Shown: positions 34,455 through 42,033, numbered from the stretch's first letter. The stretch: DNA of 43,952 nt from an uncultured Prevotellaceae bacterium (GCA_946540735.1 CAMNIN010000005.1:1-43952), one strand, 5' to 3'. Notes: generated from the letters alone by a model not told the origin. Program-made: numbers and translations.

Positions 34455-35417
34455 ATGAGACGTCTCTGTATTTTATGCGCAGTCTTGATGAGTATGTCGA
34501 TGACTGCAATGGCACAGCCCAAAGTGTATTTCACCAAGGAAATCACCCCTGAATCACTGGTGAAGATCTACAAGGCACTGGGCGTGGAAGCCACAGGCCG
34601 CGTGGCCGTGAAGATTTCCACTGGAGAAGGCGGCAACACCCACTATCTGAAACCCACACTGATCAGAAACCTCGTGGAGGAAGTGAACGGCACTATCGTG
34701 GAATGCTGCACAGCCTACGGCGGTTCACGCCAAGACCCCAAGAAGCACTGGGAAACCATCCATGAGCATGGATTCGACTCCATCTTCGCCGTCGACCTCA
34801 TGGACGAGTTCGGCCAGATCCGCATCCCCATCAAAGACAGGAAGCACTTGAACTATGACATCGTGGGCGAACACCTGGCCTACTATGACTTCATGATCAA
34901 CCTGGCCCATTTCAAAGGACATGCCATGGGAGGTTTTGGTGGCGTGATGAAGAATGCCAGCATCGGCGTGGCCTCCACTGCCGGCAAATGCTACATCCAC
35001 TCCGCCGGCAAGACCGATGACCCCAAACTCGCCTGGACCCCGGATTATCTGGCAGCCGGAAAGACGCAAGACGACTTCCTGGAGTCGATGGCTGCGGCAG
35101 CACAAGCTGTACACAACTATTTCAACGGAAAAGTCATTTATATCAACGTGATGAACAACATGTCGGTAGACTGCGACTGTGACGGGCATCCCGCCAAGCC
35201 AGAACTGCTTGACATGGGCATCATGGCCTCACTCGACCCCGTGGCCGTGGACCAAGCCTGCCTGGACAAGGTGTTCAACTATAAAGGAAAGCCGGGCGAT
35301 GACAACAAGCCACTCATCCAGCGTATCAACCGCCAACATGGCACCTATATCACCGACTATGCTGAGAGAATCGGGTTCGGCTCAAAGAAATACACACTGG
35401 TGAATATCGACGAATAA
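34455..35417 (+). CDS. Secreted DUF362 protein
   Basis: A 320-residue exported protein with a signal peptide (MRRLCILCAVLMSMSMTAMA) and a DUF362 domain over nearly all of the rest: VAVKISTGEGGNTHYLKPTL, CCTAYGGSR, INLAHFKGHAMGGFGGVMKN and the terminal MASLDPVAVDQACLDKV. Many DUF362 proteins carry a 4Fe-4S ferredoxin domain, but no such cysteine cluster is present here. Conserved cysteines are in VECCTAYGG and VDCDCDGHP. The cellular role of DUF362 is unknown. It has its own promoter and is closed by a strong bidirectional terminator. Confidence 0.88.
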   Translation: MRRLCILCAVLMSMSMTAMAQPKVYFTKEITPESLVKIYKALGVEATGRVAVKISTGEGGNTHYLKPTLIRNLVEEVNGTIVECCTAYGGSRQDPKKHWETIHEHGFDSIFAVDLMDEFGQIRIPIKDRKHLNYDIVGEHLAYYDFMINLAHFKGHAMGGFGGVMKNASIGVASTAGKCYIHSAGKTDDPKLAWTPDYLAAGKTQDDFLESMAAAAQAVHNYFNGKVIYINVMNNMSVDCDCDGHPAKPELLDMGIMASLDPVAVDQACLDKVFNYKGKPGDDNKPLIQRINRQHGTYITDYAERIGFGSKKYTLVNIDE

Positions 35418-35421
35418 GCAA

Positions 35422-35458
35422 AAAGAGGCCGGAGTTATTTATCTTTTCCGGCCTCTTT
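35422..35458. terminator. Bidirectional Rho-independent terminator
   Basis: A perfect 12-bp stem, AAAGAGGCCGGA (35422-35433) with TCCGGCCTCTTT (35447-35458), and a 13-base loop. A-rich left and T-rich right flanks make it work on both strands. It ends the DUF362 transcript and also contains the last codons and stop of the small membrane protein gene on the opposite strand. Confidence 0.9.
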
Positions 35459-35593
35459 CTCTCTCGCTTTCTTCCGCTTTCGTGCTTTCAATTCAACAAT
35501 CAGGGAAATAAAGCTGATGATCACACCGATGACCCCAACAATCAACATGATTAAGTCGAAATTTTCTTTCGCGAAAGTGAAAACCGAATCCAT
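35435..35593 (-). CDS. 52-residue single-pass membrane protein
   Basis: A short gene on the minus strand. ATG 35593 starts MDSVFTFAKENFDLIMLIVG, followed by VIGVIISFISLIVELKARKR and a highly basic tail ending EAGKDK. The pattern is a short amphipathic N-terminus, one membrane helix (about residues 13-33), and a strongly basic, probably cytosolic tail with alternating Lys/Arg/Glu. A good -7 element (TACTTTTG, 35617-35610) lies 17 bases above the ATG. The stop codon (35437-35435) is inside the terminator hairpin. No family was recognised. Promoter, start, composition and terminator together argue for a real gene; its role is unknown. Confidence 0.72.
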   Translation of the reverse strand: MDSVFTFAKENFDLIMLIVGVIGVIISFISLIVELKARKRKKAREKEAGKDK

Positions 35594-35609
35594 TTTGTAC
35601 TATTTTGTG

Positions 35610-35617
35610 CAAAAGTA
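35610..35617 (-). promoter_or_regulatory. -7 element of the small membrane protein gene
   Basis: TACTTTTG followed by CACAAAA on the minus strand, a perfect TAnnTTTG, 17 bases above ATG 35593. The -33 element is weak. The short gap to the divergent gene at 35639 means the two share this regulatory region. Confidence 0.6.
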
Positions 35618-35638
35618 CGAAAAATAAACCATAAAACC

Positions 35639-36298
35639 ATGGAATCATCTACAGAAATCAAAACCTACTTCTGGATAATCCTGCTCTCGTGTTTAATGGC
35701 CTCCAGAACATCAGCCCAGACTTACACCTACCCCGACTACTCGTCCGAGCATCAAGAAAGTATCAGCGTGGAATTCAAAGGCAAGCAGCCGACCATCGCT
35801 GATTTTGCCACCGCGATTCTCAAGTCGGAGAAGGAAGAGGATTTTCACAAAGATGTTTATAAGGAATGGGAAAAGTATCAAAGTAAAAAGGCAGTCAGCG
35901 ATACGGTGAGTTTTATTCTCGATATCAGGAACGGCTATATGCTGTATGAGACACACAATGATGAATCCGGCGACACGCTGACCATGGAGATGTGTTTTTG
36001 GAACTGTGCCGACGGCAAGCACAAATTGATTTGTCAGAACACCACATGGAAAATGAAAGACGACTATGGCTGGGCACCTTACGTGGGTCCCTCGTTCTAT
36101 CTCTACGACAACAAAGAGCAAAAGTTACGGATCATTTATGCAGAAGATATCGGAGCTTTGATTGACGGTAATTGCATTGCCGTATTCTCCCTCCCCCGCA
36201 AAGGCAAGAACATCCACGTGATAATAAAAAGCGAAGGGGAACAATGGCATGAAGTCCTGGAATGGAACGGATATGATTTCCAATCCGGACAGCAATGA
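35639..36298 (+). CDS. Secreted protein of unknown function
   Basis: A 219-residue protein with an N-terminal hydrophobic signal segment (IKTYFWIILLSCLMASRTSA) and a likely cleavage before QTYTYPD. The mature part is mixed alpha/beta with aromatic-rich stretches (NGYMLYETHNDESGDTLTME, WAPYVGPSFYLYDNKEQKLR) and ends in a possible beta-sheet domain. I recognise no family. ATG start. It is divergent from the 52-residue gene and convergent with the FISUMP gene (25 bases between stops). Confidence 0.7.
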   Translation: MESSTEIKTYFWIILLSCLMASRTSAQTYTYPDYSSEHQESISVEFKGKQPTIADFATAILKSEKEEDFHKDVYKEWEKYQSKKAVSDTVSFILDIRNGYMLYETHNDESGDTLTMEMCFWNCADGKHKLICQNTTWKMKDDYGWAPYVGPSFYLYDNKEQKLRIIYAEDIGALIDGNCIAVFSLPRKGKNIHVIIKSEGEQWHEVLEWNGYDFQSGQQ

Positions 36299-36323
36299 CG
36301 GTGGCAGAGAGCAAGGACAGTTA

Positions 36324-37571
36324 TCACCTGACCACGATTTTCCGATTATTGGTGATGTAGATGCCAGGAGGCAGATCGTAAATCTGCCTTGGACTATCAG
36401 CCACTTTGACACCATAGGTGTTGTAGATAGCTTGTCCTGAAGCAATCATGGAAGGTTTTGACTCAGCGATACCGTTGGAGGAATTGATGACCGGGCGGAC
36501 AGAATTTCCCACAAAGCGGTTGCATGCGCCCCAAGCTATTCCACCTGTGAAAATGATGCATGAAGCCGTGTAGTCATGGTCGAACGAAGGATAATCGGAT
36601 TTTTCTGTACTTAGCCAAAACACTCCGTCTTGTTTAATATGATTTTCATACTCATGGTTTCCACCATGTGGGAAAATAATGCTCTGGCCGTTGGGGCTAC
36701 TGAACATATCATATTTTTCATAATAATGCCAAGAATGTGCTCTACAGTAGTTCACCAATTCATGGACTTGAGCCAGAGTGGGCATTTGCCAAGAGTCACC
36801 CCATTTCACATGAGCGACGTCATATACGGTGCCTGAAATGTCGGAACCGATAGCATGACAATGCCAATAACCTGTATCGTGCGTATTGTCCCAAATCCCG
36901 TCAGTATTGCCGTCAGCATAGGCGAACTGATAGTTTTCCCAACCGTAAACCTCCTTCTCTTCCGTTTCTCCCCAAGCATAGTAGCCCCCATATTCATCTG
37001 GCGTATGAGCACCGACATTGCAACATGCCCATTTCGTGCCCGAAGGCAATCCAAGGTCGATGGCATGTGGATGATTATCATCGGGGCACAAGGCTACAAC
37101 CGATACTTGAATCTCAGCGTTTCTCCCACTTTGCTTATGGGTGACAACTATCGTAGTCTCTCCGACCCCAAGAGGTGTGATGATAATGCTCAATTCTTGT
37201 TCTTCCTTGACAGCCGAGGCCACACTTGGATTGCTGTTCTCCAAGGTGAAATAACCATCAGTCTCAATGGAGTCTCCCATGATATCATCAACCATGTCAT
37301 TGATGATTTCTGTGTCAGTGATATCTACAATTATGGGGATTTTGTCTATTTCAGTAAAAGAAATCTCATAACAACTGAGAAGAAGCTGGTTATCAGTGTC
37401 AGCACTGCGAAGGGGGAGCCCCTTGACGGTAGTCCTCTTCATGCTGAAATCTTTTATCTGGATAGAAGGCTCGGAAGAAACGTCATTGATGGTGGTCGAC
37501 CAAATCCCTTCTTGTGCTTTTACTATAAAAGACACAAGTATCATTGCGATTATGGTTGCAAGTCTTTTCAT
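36324..37571 (-). CDS. FISUMP-type secreted surface protein with Ig-like domain and sorting tail
   Basis: A 415-residue exported protein with a signal peptide (MKRLATIIAMILVSFIVKAQ). Residues about 60-160 look like a bacterial Ig-like (Big_2) domain (PSVASAVKEEQELSIIITPL then GVGETTIVVTHKQSG). Residues about 165-375 match the FISUMP/DUF1566-like pattern of Bacteroidota: AIDLGLPSGTKWACCNVGAH, EYGGYYAWGET, WQMPTLAQVHELVNYC, GVFWLSTE and the terminal NRFVGNSVRPV. The last 35 residues (IYNTYGVKVADSP, then DLPPGIYITNNRKIVVR) form a T9SS-like sorting tail. The function is unknown but a cell-surface or secreted location is likely. A good promoter with an A/T homopolymer just upstream precedes it. 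ATG start. Confidence 0.8.
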   Translation of the reverse strand: MKRLATIIAMILVSFIVKAQEGIWSTTINDVSSEPSIQIKDFSMKRTTVKGLPLRSADTDNQLLLSCYEISFTEIDKIPIIVDITDTEIINDMVDDIMGDSIETDGYFTLENSNPSVASAVKEEQELSIIITPLGVGETTIVVTHKQSGRNAEIQVSVVALCPDDNHPHAIDLGLPSGTKWACCNVGAHTPDEYGGYYAWGETEEKEVYGWENYQFAYADGNTDGIWDNTHDTGYWHCHAIGSDISGTVYDVAHVKWGDSWQMPTLAQVHELVNYCRAHSWHYYEKYDMFSSPNGQSIIFPHGGNHEYENHIKQDGVFWLSTEKSDYPSFDHDYTASCIIFTGGIAWGACNRFVGNSVRPVINSSNGIAESKPSMIASGQAIYNTYGVKVADSPRQIYDLPPGIYITNNRKIVVR

Positions 37572-37636
37572 AGTCTCATCATATTAAAAAAAAGGAATCG
37601 AGCATGCCAGATCACGAGAATCGGAGATGTTCGTTG

Positions 37637-37667
37637 CAAATATAGTGAAAATAACAATACAAGGCAA
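37637..37667 (-). promoter_or_regulatory. Promoter of the FISUMP gene
   Basis: On the minus strand TTG (37667-37665) and TATATTTG (37644-37637) are separated by exactly 20 bases, and CAACG follows. The start codon is at 37571, so a leader of about 60 bases is expected. A run of 15 T (minus strand) ends 9 bases upstream of the -33 element. Confidence 0.75.
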
Positions 37668-37676
37668 CTCTTTTAT

Positions 37677-37691
37677 AAAAAAAAAAAAAAA
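37677..37691. repeat. Homopolymer A15 upstream of the FISUMP promoter
   Basis: An uninterrupted run of 15 A on the plus strand. It lies directly upstream of the -33 element of the FISUMP promoter (T15 on that strand), where an A/T tract could act as an UP element. Runs of this length are prone to slippage. Confidence 0.85.
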
Positions 37692-37735
37692 GGTTCCATC
37701 TTTTTAGCGAATGGCGAAAACATTCTTTGACGATG

Positions 37736-37809
37736 GGGAAAACATGGGAAAACATTTCCAACCGATGACAACCGATGACAACCGATGACAACCGATAATA
37801 ACTGATAGG
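37736..37809. repeat. Two kinds of 10-bp tandem repeats
   Basis: GGGAAAACAT occurs twice in tandem (37736-37755). After 4 bases, AACCGATGAC occurs three times exactly and twice in decayed form (AACCGATAAT, AACTGATAGG) over 37760-37809. The unit is about one helical turn. The array lies in the 353-base gap between the FISUMP gene and tRNA-Ser(CGA). The units are too short, and have no spacers, for a CRISPR array. Confidence 0.85.
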
Positions 37810-37883
37810 ATTTTGAGTACAGTCCATAATATAATATATTGTCTGTCAAGAGGTTGTGCTTTTAAGTATTTGAAAATGAGCAC

Positions 37884-37913
37884 AAAAAAAGAAGCTGCCT
37901 TGTGAACAGCTTC
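37884..37913 (-). terminator. Rho-independent terminator of tRNA-Ser(CGA)
   Basis: Arms GAAGCTG (37891-37897) and CAGCTTC (37907-37913) form a 7-bp stem with a 9-base loop, followed on the minus strand by seven T and GTG. It starts 12 bases past the tRNA 3' end. Confidence 0.9.
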
Positions 37914-37924
37914 TTATCCGATTG

Positions 37925-38012
37925 CGGAAAGTGAGGGATTCAAACCCCCGATACCCGTAATGGGTATACCGGATTTCGAGTCCAGCGCATTCGATCACTC
38001 TGCCAACTTTCC
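37925..38012 (-). tRNA. tRNA-Ser(CGA)
   Basis: An 88-base class II tRNA on the minus strand. Acceptor GGAAAGT pairs with ACTTTCC and the discriminator is G. The anticodon stem CTGGA/TCCGG (one G-U-type pair) closes loop CTCGAAA with anticodon CGA. The long variable arm has stem ATACCC/GGGTAT, and T-stem GGGGG pairs with CCCTC. CCA is not encoded (GCAA follows). The D-loop reads GTGATCG with A at position 19 instead of G, and the T-loop reads TTTGAAT with U at position 56 instead of C. The universal tertiary pair G19-C56 is therefore replaced by A19-U56. Promoter and terminator flank it closely. Confidence 0.95.
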
Positions 38013-38024
38013 TCTTTTGCGGTG

Positions 38025-38054
38025 CAAAAATACAAAGAAGTTTTGGATTCTCAA
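38025..38054 (-). promoter_or_regulatory. Promoter of tRNA-Ser(CGA)
   Basis: TTG (38054-38052) and TATTTTTG (38032-38025) with 19 bases between them on the minus strand. The sequence just below, TTTGCACCGC, is identical to that below the -7 element of the other tRNA-Ser gene at 105-98. Confidence 0.8.
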
Positions 38055-38091
38055 AATAAAAAGACTGAAAAAAGGCAGTGCAGTGAAAAAA

Positions 38092-38682
38092 TCACTCAAA
38101 GGAGAGATGCTGCAGGCGATTGCGAAGATTATCAGCAGAAGACTTGCGGATGGCCAGTGTGATGGAGCACGTGTTGTCAAAAGACTGGGATACAATGCGG
38201 GGAGCAAGTTCTTTTACGATTCGCATCACATCATTCATCATGACGTAAGGATACTCATAGGTGATTATCTCCTCAACCTGACGTGACACCACCTGACAAT
38301 GATTCAGGGCATCAGCGGCTGCTGACCTGTAGGCGACAATCAGTCCTCCTGTTCCGAGATTGACTCCACCATAATATCGCACCACCACTATCAGAATGTC
38401 TGTGAGTTCTTTGCTGTTGATCTGTCCGAGTATCGGTTTCCCTGCTGTACTGCTGGGTTCCCCGTCGTCATTGGCTCGGAATTCCTTTCGCTCGTGCCCC
38501 AGCATGTAAGCATAGCACACATGACGGGCATCATAATATTTCGATCGGTAGGAAATAATGATGTCCTTCACCTCCTCCACCGTGGTGACATGATGAGCGA
38601 AGGCGAGAAATTTGCTCCTTTTCTCAGAGTAAAATCCCTCGCCCACGCTATCTGTGATGGTGAGAAACTCATCGTTGGTCAT
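38092..38682 (-). CDS. YigZ/IMPACT family protein
   Basis: A 196-residue protein of the UPF0029/IMPACT family. The N-terminal domain shows the signatures EKRSKFLAFAHHVTTVEE, YYDARHVCYAYMLG, RANDDGEPSSTAGKPIL and VVVRYYGGVNLGTGGLIVAY; a C-terminal ferredoxin-like domain follows. The structure of E. coli YigZ is known but its function is not; eukaryotic IMPACT modulates Gcn2 and translation. The ATG overlaps the DUF1015 stop by four bases (ATGA), so the two are translationally coupled. Confidence 0.93.
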   Translation of the reverse strand: MTNDEFLTITDSVGEGFYSEKRSKFLAFAHHVTTVEEVKDIIISYRSKYYDARHVCYAYMLGHERKEFRANDDGEPSSTAGKPILGQINSKELTDILIVVVRYYGGVNLGTGGLIVAYRSAAADALNHCQVVSRQVEEIITYEYPYVMMNDVMRIVKELAPRIVSQSFDNTCSITLAIRKSSADNLRNRLQHLSFE

Positions 38683-39926
38683 GAGAGTTTGTGTATGACG
38701 AGCCCAGATCTCAGTTTCGGCTCAAACCATGTGGCTTTCGGCGGCATGATATTGCCACTGTCGGCGATGTCCATGATCTGTTTCATAGAGACGGGATAAA
38801 GGGCGAGAGCCAACCTCATCTCACCACTGTCGACACGGCGCTTGAGTTCCTCCAGGCCACGCAGGCCTCCGACAAAATCGATGCGTTTGGAACTGCGCAG
38901 ATCGGTGATGCCAAGGATTCCATCGAGTATCAGACGGGAAGAAATGTCGACATCGAGCACGCCGATAGGGTCGCTATTGTCATAAGAACCGCTACGAGCC
39001 ACCAGACGATACCAATGTTTGTCGAGATAGAGCGAGAACTCATGGAGCCGCTGTGGTTTATAGATGTTCTCTCCCATGTCCTCGACGGTGAAATTCTCAT
39101 TGAGAGCTTTCATAAACTCCGCAGGAGTCAGTCCGTTGAGATCAGTGACAACACGGTTGTAATCAAGGATAGTGAGTTGTGAGGCCTGGAAGCAAACAGC
39201 CATGAAATAGTTGTACTCCTCGTTGCCTTTGTGGTTGGGATTCTCTTTCTGCTTCTCGGCGCAGACCAAAGCGGCGGCAGCCGACCTGTGGTGACCATCG
39301 GCGATATAGAGGTAGGGAATATTGGAGAACTCCCTCGTGATGACCTCAATATCATCATGGTCGGATATGACCCAGAACTGATGGCGGAATCCATCAATGG
39401 GGGCGATGAAGTCGTATTCAGGTTCAGTATCGGCATATCGGCTGATAACCCGGTCGAGGACATCATTGTCGGGATAGGCGAAGAACACCGGTTCAACATT
39501 GGCGTTGTTGACCCTCACATGCTTCATGCGGTCTTCCTCCTTGTCGCGGCGGGTGAGCTCATGTTTCTTGATACGCCCTCTCATATAGTCATCGACATGG
39601 GCGGCGACCACGAGTCCATATTGCGTCTTTCCATTCATGGTCTGGGCATAGATGTAGTAATGTTCCTCCTCATCCTGCACGAGCCAGCCTTTTTCCTGGA
39701 ATTTGCGGAAATTCTCCGCTGCACGCTCATAGACTTTCGGGTCGTACTCGCTGGTTCCGGGCTCGAAGTCGATTTCGGGTTTGATGATATGATAGAGACT
39801 CATCTCATTGTCGCCGGCTTCTGTACGAGCCTCTTCAGAATTGAGCACATCATAGGGACGTGACTCCACTTTCTCGACGAGGTCACGCGGTGGCCGCAAG
39901 CCTTTGAATGGTTTTACTGTTGCCAT
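38679..39926 (-). CDS. DUF1015 protein
   Basis: A 415-residue soluble protein, DUF1015 over its whole length. Recognised stretches are MATVKPFKGLRPPRDLV, VESRPYDVLNSEEAR, MSLYHIIKPEIDF, the near-invariant IADGHHRSAAA (D210, G211, H212, H213, R214) and YNYFMAVCFQASQLTILDYN. The DGHHR motif resembles the active-site motif of ParB/Srx-fold serine kinases such as SerK and SbnI; that comparison is inference, but it fits the position just below serC and serA. A strong terminator separates it from serA and no promoter is visible in the 58-base gap, so expression probably depends on read-through. yigZ overlaps its stop. Confidence 0.87.
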   Translation of the reverse strand: MATVKPFKGLRPPRDLVEKVESRPYDVLNSEEARTEAGDNEMSLYHIIKPEIDFEPGTSEYDPKVYERAAENFRKFQEKGWLVQDEEEHYYIYAQTMNGKTQYGLVVAAHVDDYMRGRIKKHELTRRDKEEDRMKHVRVNNANVEPVFFAYPDNDVLDRVISRYADTEPEYDFIAPIDGFRHQFWVISDHDDIEVITREFSNIPYLYIADGHHRSAAAALVCAEKQKENPNHKGNEEYNYFMAVCFQASQLTILDYNRVVTDLNGLTPAEFMKALNENFTVEDMGENIYKPQRLHEFSLYLDKHWYRLVARSGSYDNSDPIGVLDVDISSRLILDGILGITDLRSSKRIDFVGGLRGLEELKRRVDSGEMRLALALYPVSMKQIMDIADSGNIMPPKATWFEPKLRSGLVIHKLS

Positions 39927-39942
39927 AGTGATTAGATTAGGG

Positions 39943-39975
39943 AAAAAGGAGGCATAGCCTTACGGCCATGCCTCC
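39943..39975 (-). terminator. Rho-independent terminator or attenuator between serA and DUF1015
   Basis: On the minus strand GGAGGCAT (975-968 of the 39 kb block) pairs with ATGCCTCC (955-948). The stem extends through one G-U pair and three more GC pairs to a 4-base loop and is followed by TTTTTCCC. The G-U pair forms only on the minus strand, so the structure is oriented to end serC-serA transcripts. It ends 16 bases before the DUF1015 ATG. Confidence 0.85.
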
Positions 39976-39984
39976 GTATTGATG

Positions 39985-40902
39985 TTATTTGTTGACTTGG
40001 AATTTCGTGCATCCATCGGCAAAGAAAGCATTGATCTGCTTAGCTGCTGCGATGCCTGCATTGATATTGGCCTCAGCGGTCTGTGCACCCATCTTCTTGG
40101 GAGTGCTGAAATAACGTCCTTCGAAAGCAGCAAACTGCTCATCAGCATCGGGCTTGATGTCGGTGACGTACTTCAGGTCAGTGCGTTCAGCCATAAGTTG
40201 CAGGAGCTCTTCCTCATTGATGACCTCCTTGCGGGCTGTATTAACCAACACGCCACCTTTCTTCATCTTACCTACCAAAGCGCGGTTAATGCTTTGCTTG
40301 GTCTCGGCAGTAGCGGGGATATGGAGAGACACCACGTCGCATTGCTCAAAAAGCGCTTCCTGGTTTTCCACCGCATGCACACCAGCAGCCTCAATCACAT
40401 CGGAGGGGCAGTAGGCATCGTATGCGTAGACATCCATGCCGAATCCCTTTGCGATACGTGCCACGTTACGGCCTACATTACCGAAAGCGAGGATACCGAG
40501 CTTTTTGCCCAAAAGTTCAGAACCGGCTTTGCCATTGTAGAAGCCACGTACAGCCATCACAAGGAGTCCGAAAACGAGCTCAGCCACGGCATTGGCATTC
40601 TGTCCGGGTGTGTTCTCCGCCACCACCTGATGTGCGGTAGCAGCTGCGAGGTCGATATTGTCGTAGCCGGCTCCTGCACGCACCACGATTTTCAGGTTCT
40701 TGGCAGCATCGAGCACCTCAGCGTCGACCTTGTCAGAACGGATGATCATGGCGTCGGCGTCGGCCACCGCGTCGAGCAGTTGAGATTTCTCTGTGTATTT
40801 CTCCAGCAGGACCAGTTGATGTCCAGCGCCCTCCACTTCCTTTCGGATACCCTCCACAGCAGCGGCTGCGAAAGGTTTCTCTGTAGCTATGAGGATTTTC
40901 AT
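39985..40902 (-). CDS. serA: D-3-phosphoglycerate dehydrogenase, short Bacteroidales type
   Basis: Oxidises 3-phosphoglycerate to 3-phosphohydroxypyruvate, the first step of serine synthesis. The 305-residue protein has the 2-hydroxyacid dehydrogenase fold: VVRAGAGYDNIDLAAATAHQ, a nucleotide-binding loop LGILAFGNVGRNVARIAKGF (A139 replaces the first Gly), and NTARKEVINEEELL with R224. The catalytic His of the usual TPHIGA motif is Lys here (STPKKMGAQT, K269). There is no C-terminal ACT or regulatory domain, so serine feedback through it is not expected. The same short form with Lys is described for Entamoeba and Bacteroides enzymes. Start is ATG 40902 (MKILIATEKP), 7 bases after the serC stop. 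Confidence 0.93.
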   Translation of the reverse strand: MKILIATEKPFAAAAVEGIRKEVEGAGHQLVLLEKYTEKSQLLDAVADADAMIIRSDKVDAEVLDAAKNLKIVVRAGAGYDNIDLAAATAHQVVAENTPGQNANAVAELVFGLLVMAVRGFYNGKAGSELLGKKLGILAFGNVGRNVARIAKGFGMDVYAYDAYCPSDVIEAAGVHAVENQEALFEQCDVVSLHIPATAETKQSINRALVGKMKKGGVLVNTARKEVINEEELLQLMAERTDLKYVTDIKPDADEQFAAFEGRYFSTPKKMGAQTAEANINAGIAAAKQINAFFADGCTKFQVNK

Positions 40903-40909
40903 ATCTTTA

Positions 40910-41977
40910 TCAGTTTTTAGCCTCAAACTCTTTCATGCACTTCACAAGTGCCTGCACACCCTCGATGGTCTGAGCATTGTAGCAGCTGGCACGGAATCCA
41001 CCGACAGAGCGGTGTCCTTTGATGCCCACCATGCCCTGTGCTGTGGCGAACTCGAAGAATGGTTTCTCCAGTTCCTTGTACTCATCGTTCATCACGAAGC
41101 AGATATTCATGAGCGAGCGGTCTTCCTCGGCCACTGTGCCGCGGAACAGTTTGTTGCGGTCGATCTCAGCATAGACGATCTCGGCGCGCTCCTTGGCCAG
41201 TTTGTCCATAGCCTCAACGCCACCATGAGCCTTGACCCAGCGGAGTGTCTCCAGAGCGCTGTAGATGGGCACCACAGGAGGTGTATTAAACATCGAACCC
41301 TTCTCCACGTGTGTACGGTAGTCGAGCATGGTAGGAATCTGACGAGGAGCCTTTCCGAGGGCATCGTCCTTGACGATGACGAGCGTCACGCCCGCCATGG
41401 CCAGGTTTTTCTGTGCGCCACCATAGATGCAGTCGTATTTGGCCACATCGACAGGACGGCTGAAGATATCAGATGACATGTCGGCGATGAGCCTGACGTT
41501 GACATCGAGGTCTTTGCGGATCTCCGTACCATAAATGGTGTTGTTGGTGGTGATATGGAGATAATCGGCATCGTCGGGGCATGTCCAGTCTTTCGGAATG
41601 AATGTATAGTTGGCATCAGCCGATGAAGCCACTTCGACCACTTCTCCGAAGAGCTTGGCCTCTTTCATAGCTTTCTTGGCCCATGTGCCGGTATTGAGAT
41701 AAGCAGCTTTCTTGATGAGGAAATTGAAGGGAACCATGCAGAACTCAAGAGAGGCGCCTCCACCGAGGAAAATCACAGAGTAGCCCTCGGGTACCTGCAG
41801 GAGTTCCTTGATGAGAGCCACTGCCTCATCGACCACGGGTTGGAAATCTTTGGCTCTGTGACTGATCTCAGCGAGAGAGAGGCCACTGCCATTGAAGTCT
41901 AAAATCTGCTGGGCAGTCTTTTCGATGACCTCACGCGGGAGGATGGACGGTCCGGCGTTAAAATTGTACTTCTTCAT
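40910..41977 (-). CDS. serC: Phosphoserine aminotransferase
   Basis: A PLP-dependent enzyme converting 3-phosphohydroxypyruvate and glutamate to phosphoserine; it also serves pyridoxal phosphate synthesis in some bacteria. The 355-residue protein starts [19 protein letters not shown], with [46 protein letters not shown] and the PLP lysine K190 in [13 protein letters not shown], ending with [17 protein letters not shown]. Length is normal. It is the first gene of the serine operon with its own promoter. No serB-like phosphoserine phosphatase is visible in the window. Confidence 0.97.
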   Translation of the reverse strand: MKKYNFNAGPSILPREVIEKTAQQILDFNGSGLSLAEISHRAKDFQPVVDEAVALIKELLQVPEGYSVIFLGGGASLEFCMVPFNFLIKKAAYLNTGTWAKKAMKEAKLFGEVVEVASSADANYTFIPKDWTCPDDADYLHITTNNTIYGTEIRKDLDVNVRLIADMSSDIFSRPVDVAKYDCIYGGAQKNLAMAGVTLVIVKDDALGKAPRQIPTMLDYRTHVEKGSMFNTPPVVPIYSALETLRWVKAHGGVEAMDKLAKERAEIVYAEIDRNKLFRGTVAEEDRSLMNICFVMNDEYKELEKPFFEFATAQGMVGIKGHRSVGGFRASCYNAQTIEGVQALVKCMKEFEAKN

Positions 41978-42033
41978 CTGAATGTTGTTTAAAGTTTTTA
42001 TAATCGGTGTTGATGAACATCATAAATCGTGTG

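Noticed and set aside
37736..37809. Possible CRISPR array
   Set aside because: Units are only 10 bases, directly adjacent and without unique spacers; no cas gene is nearby.
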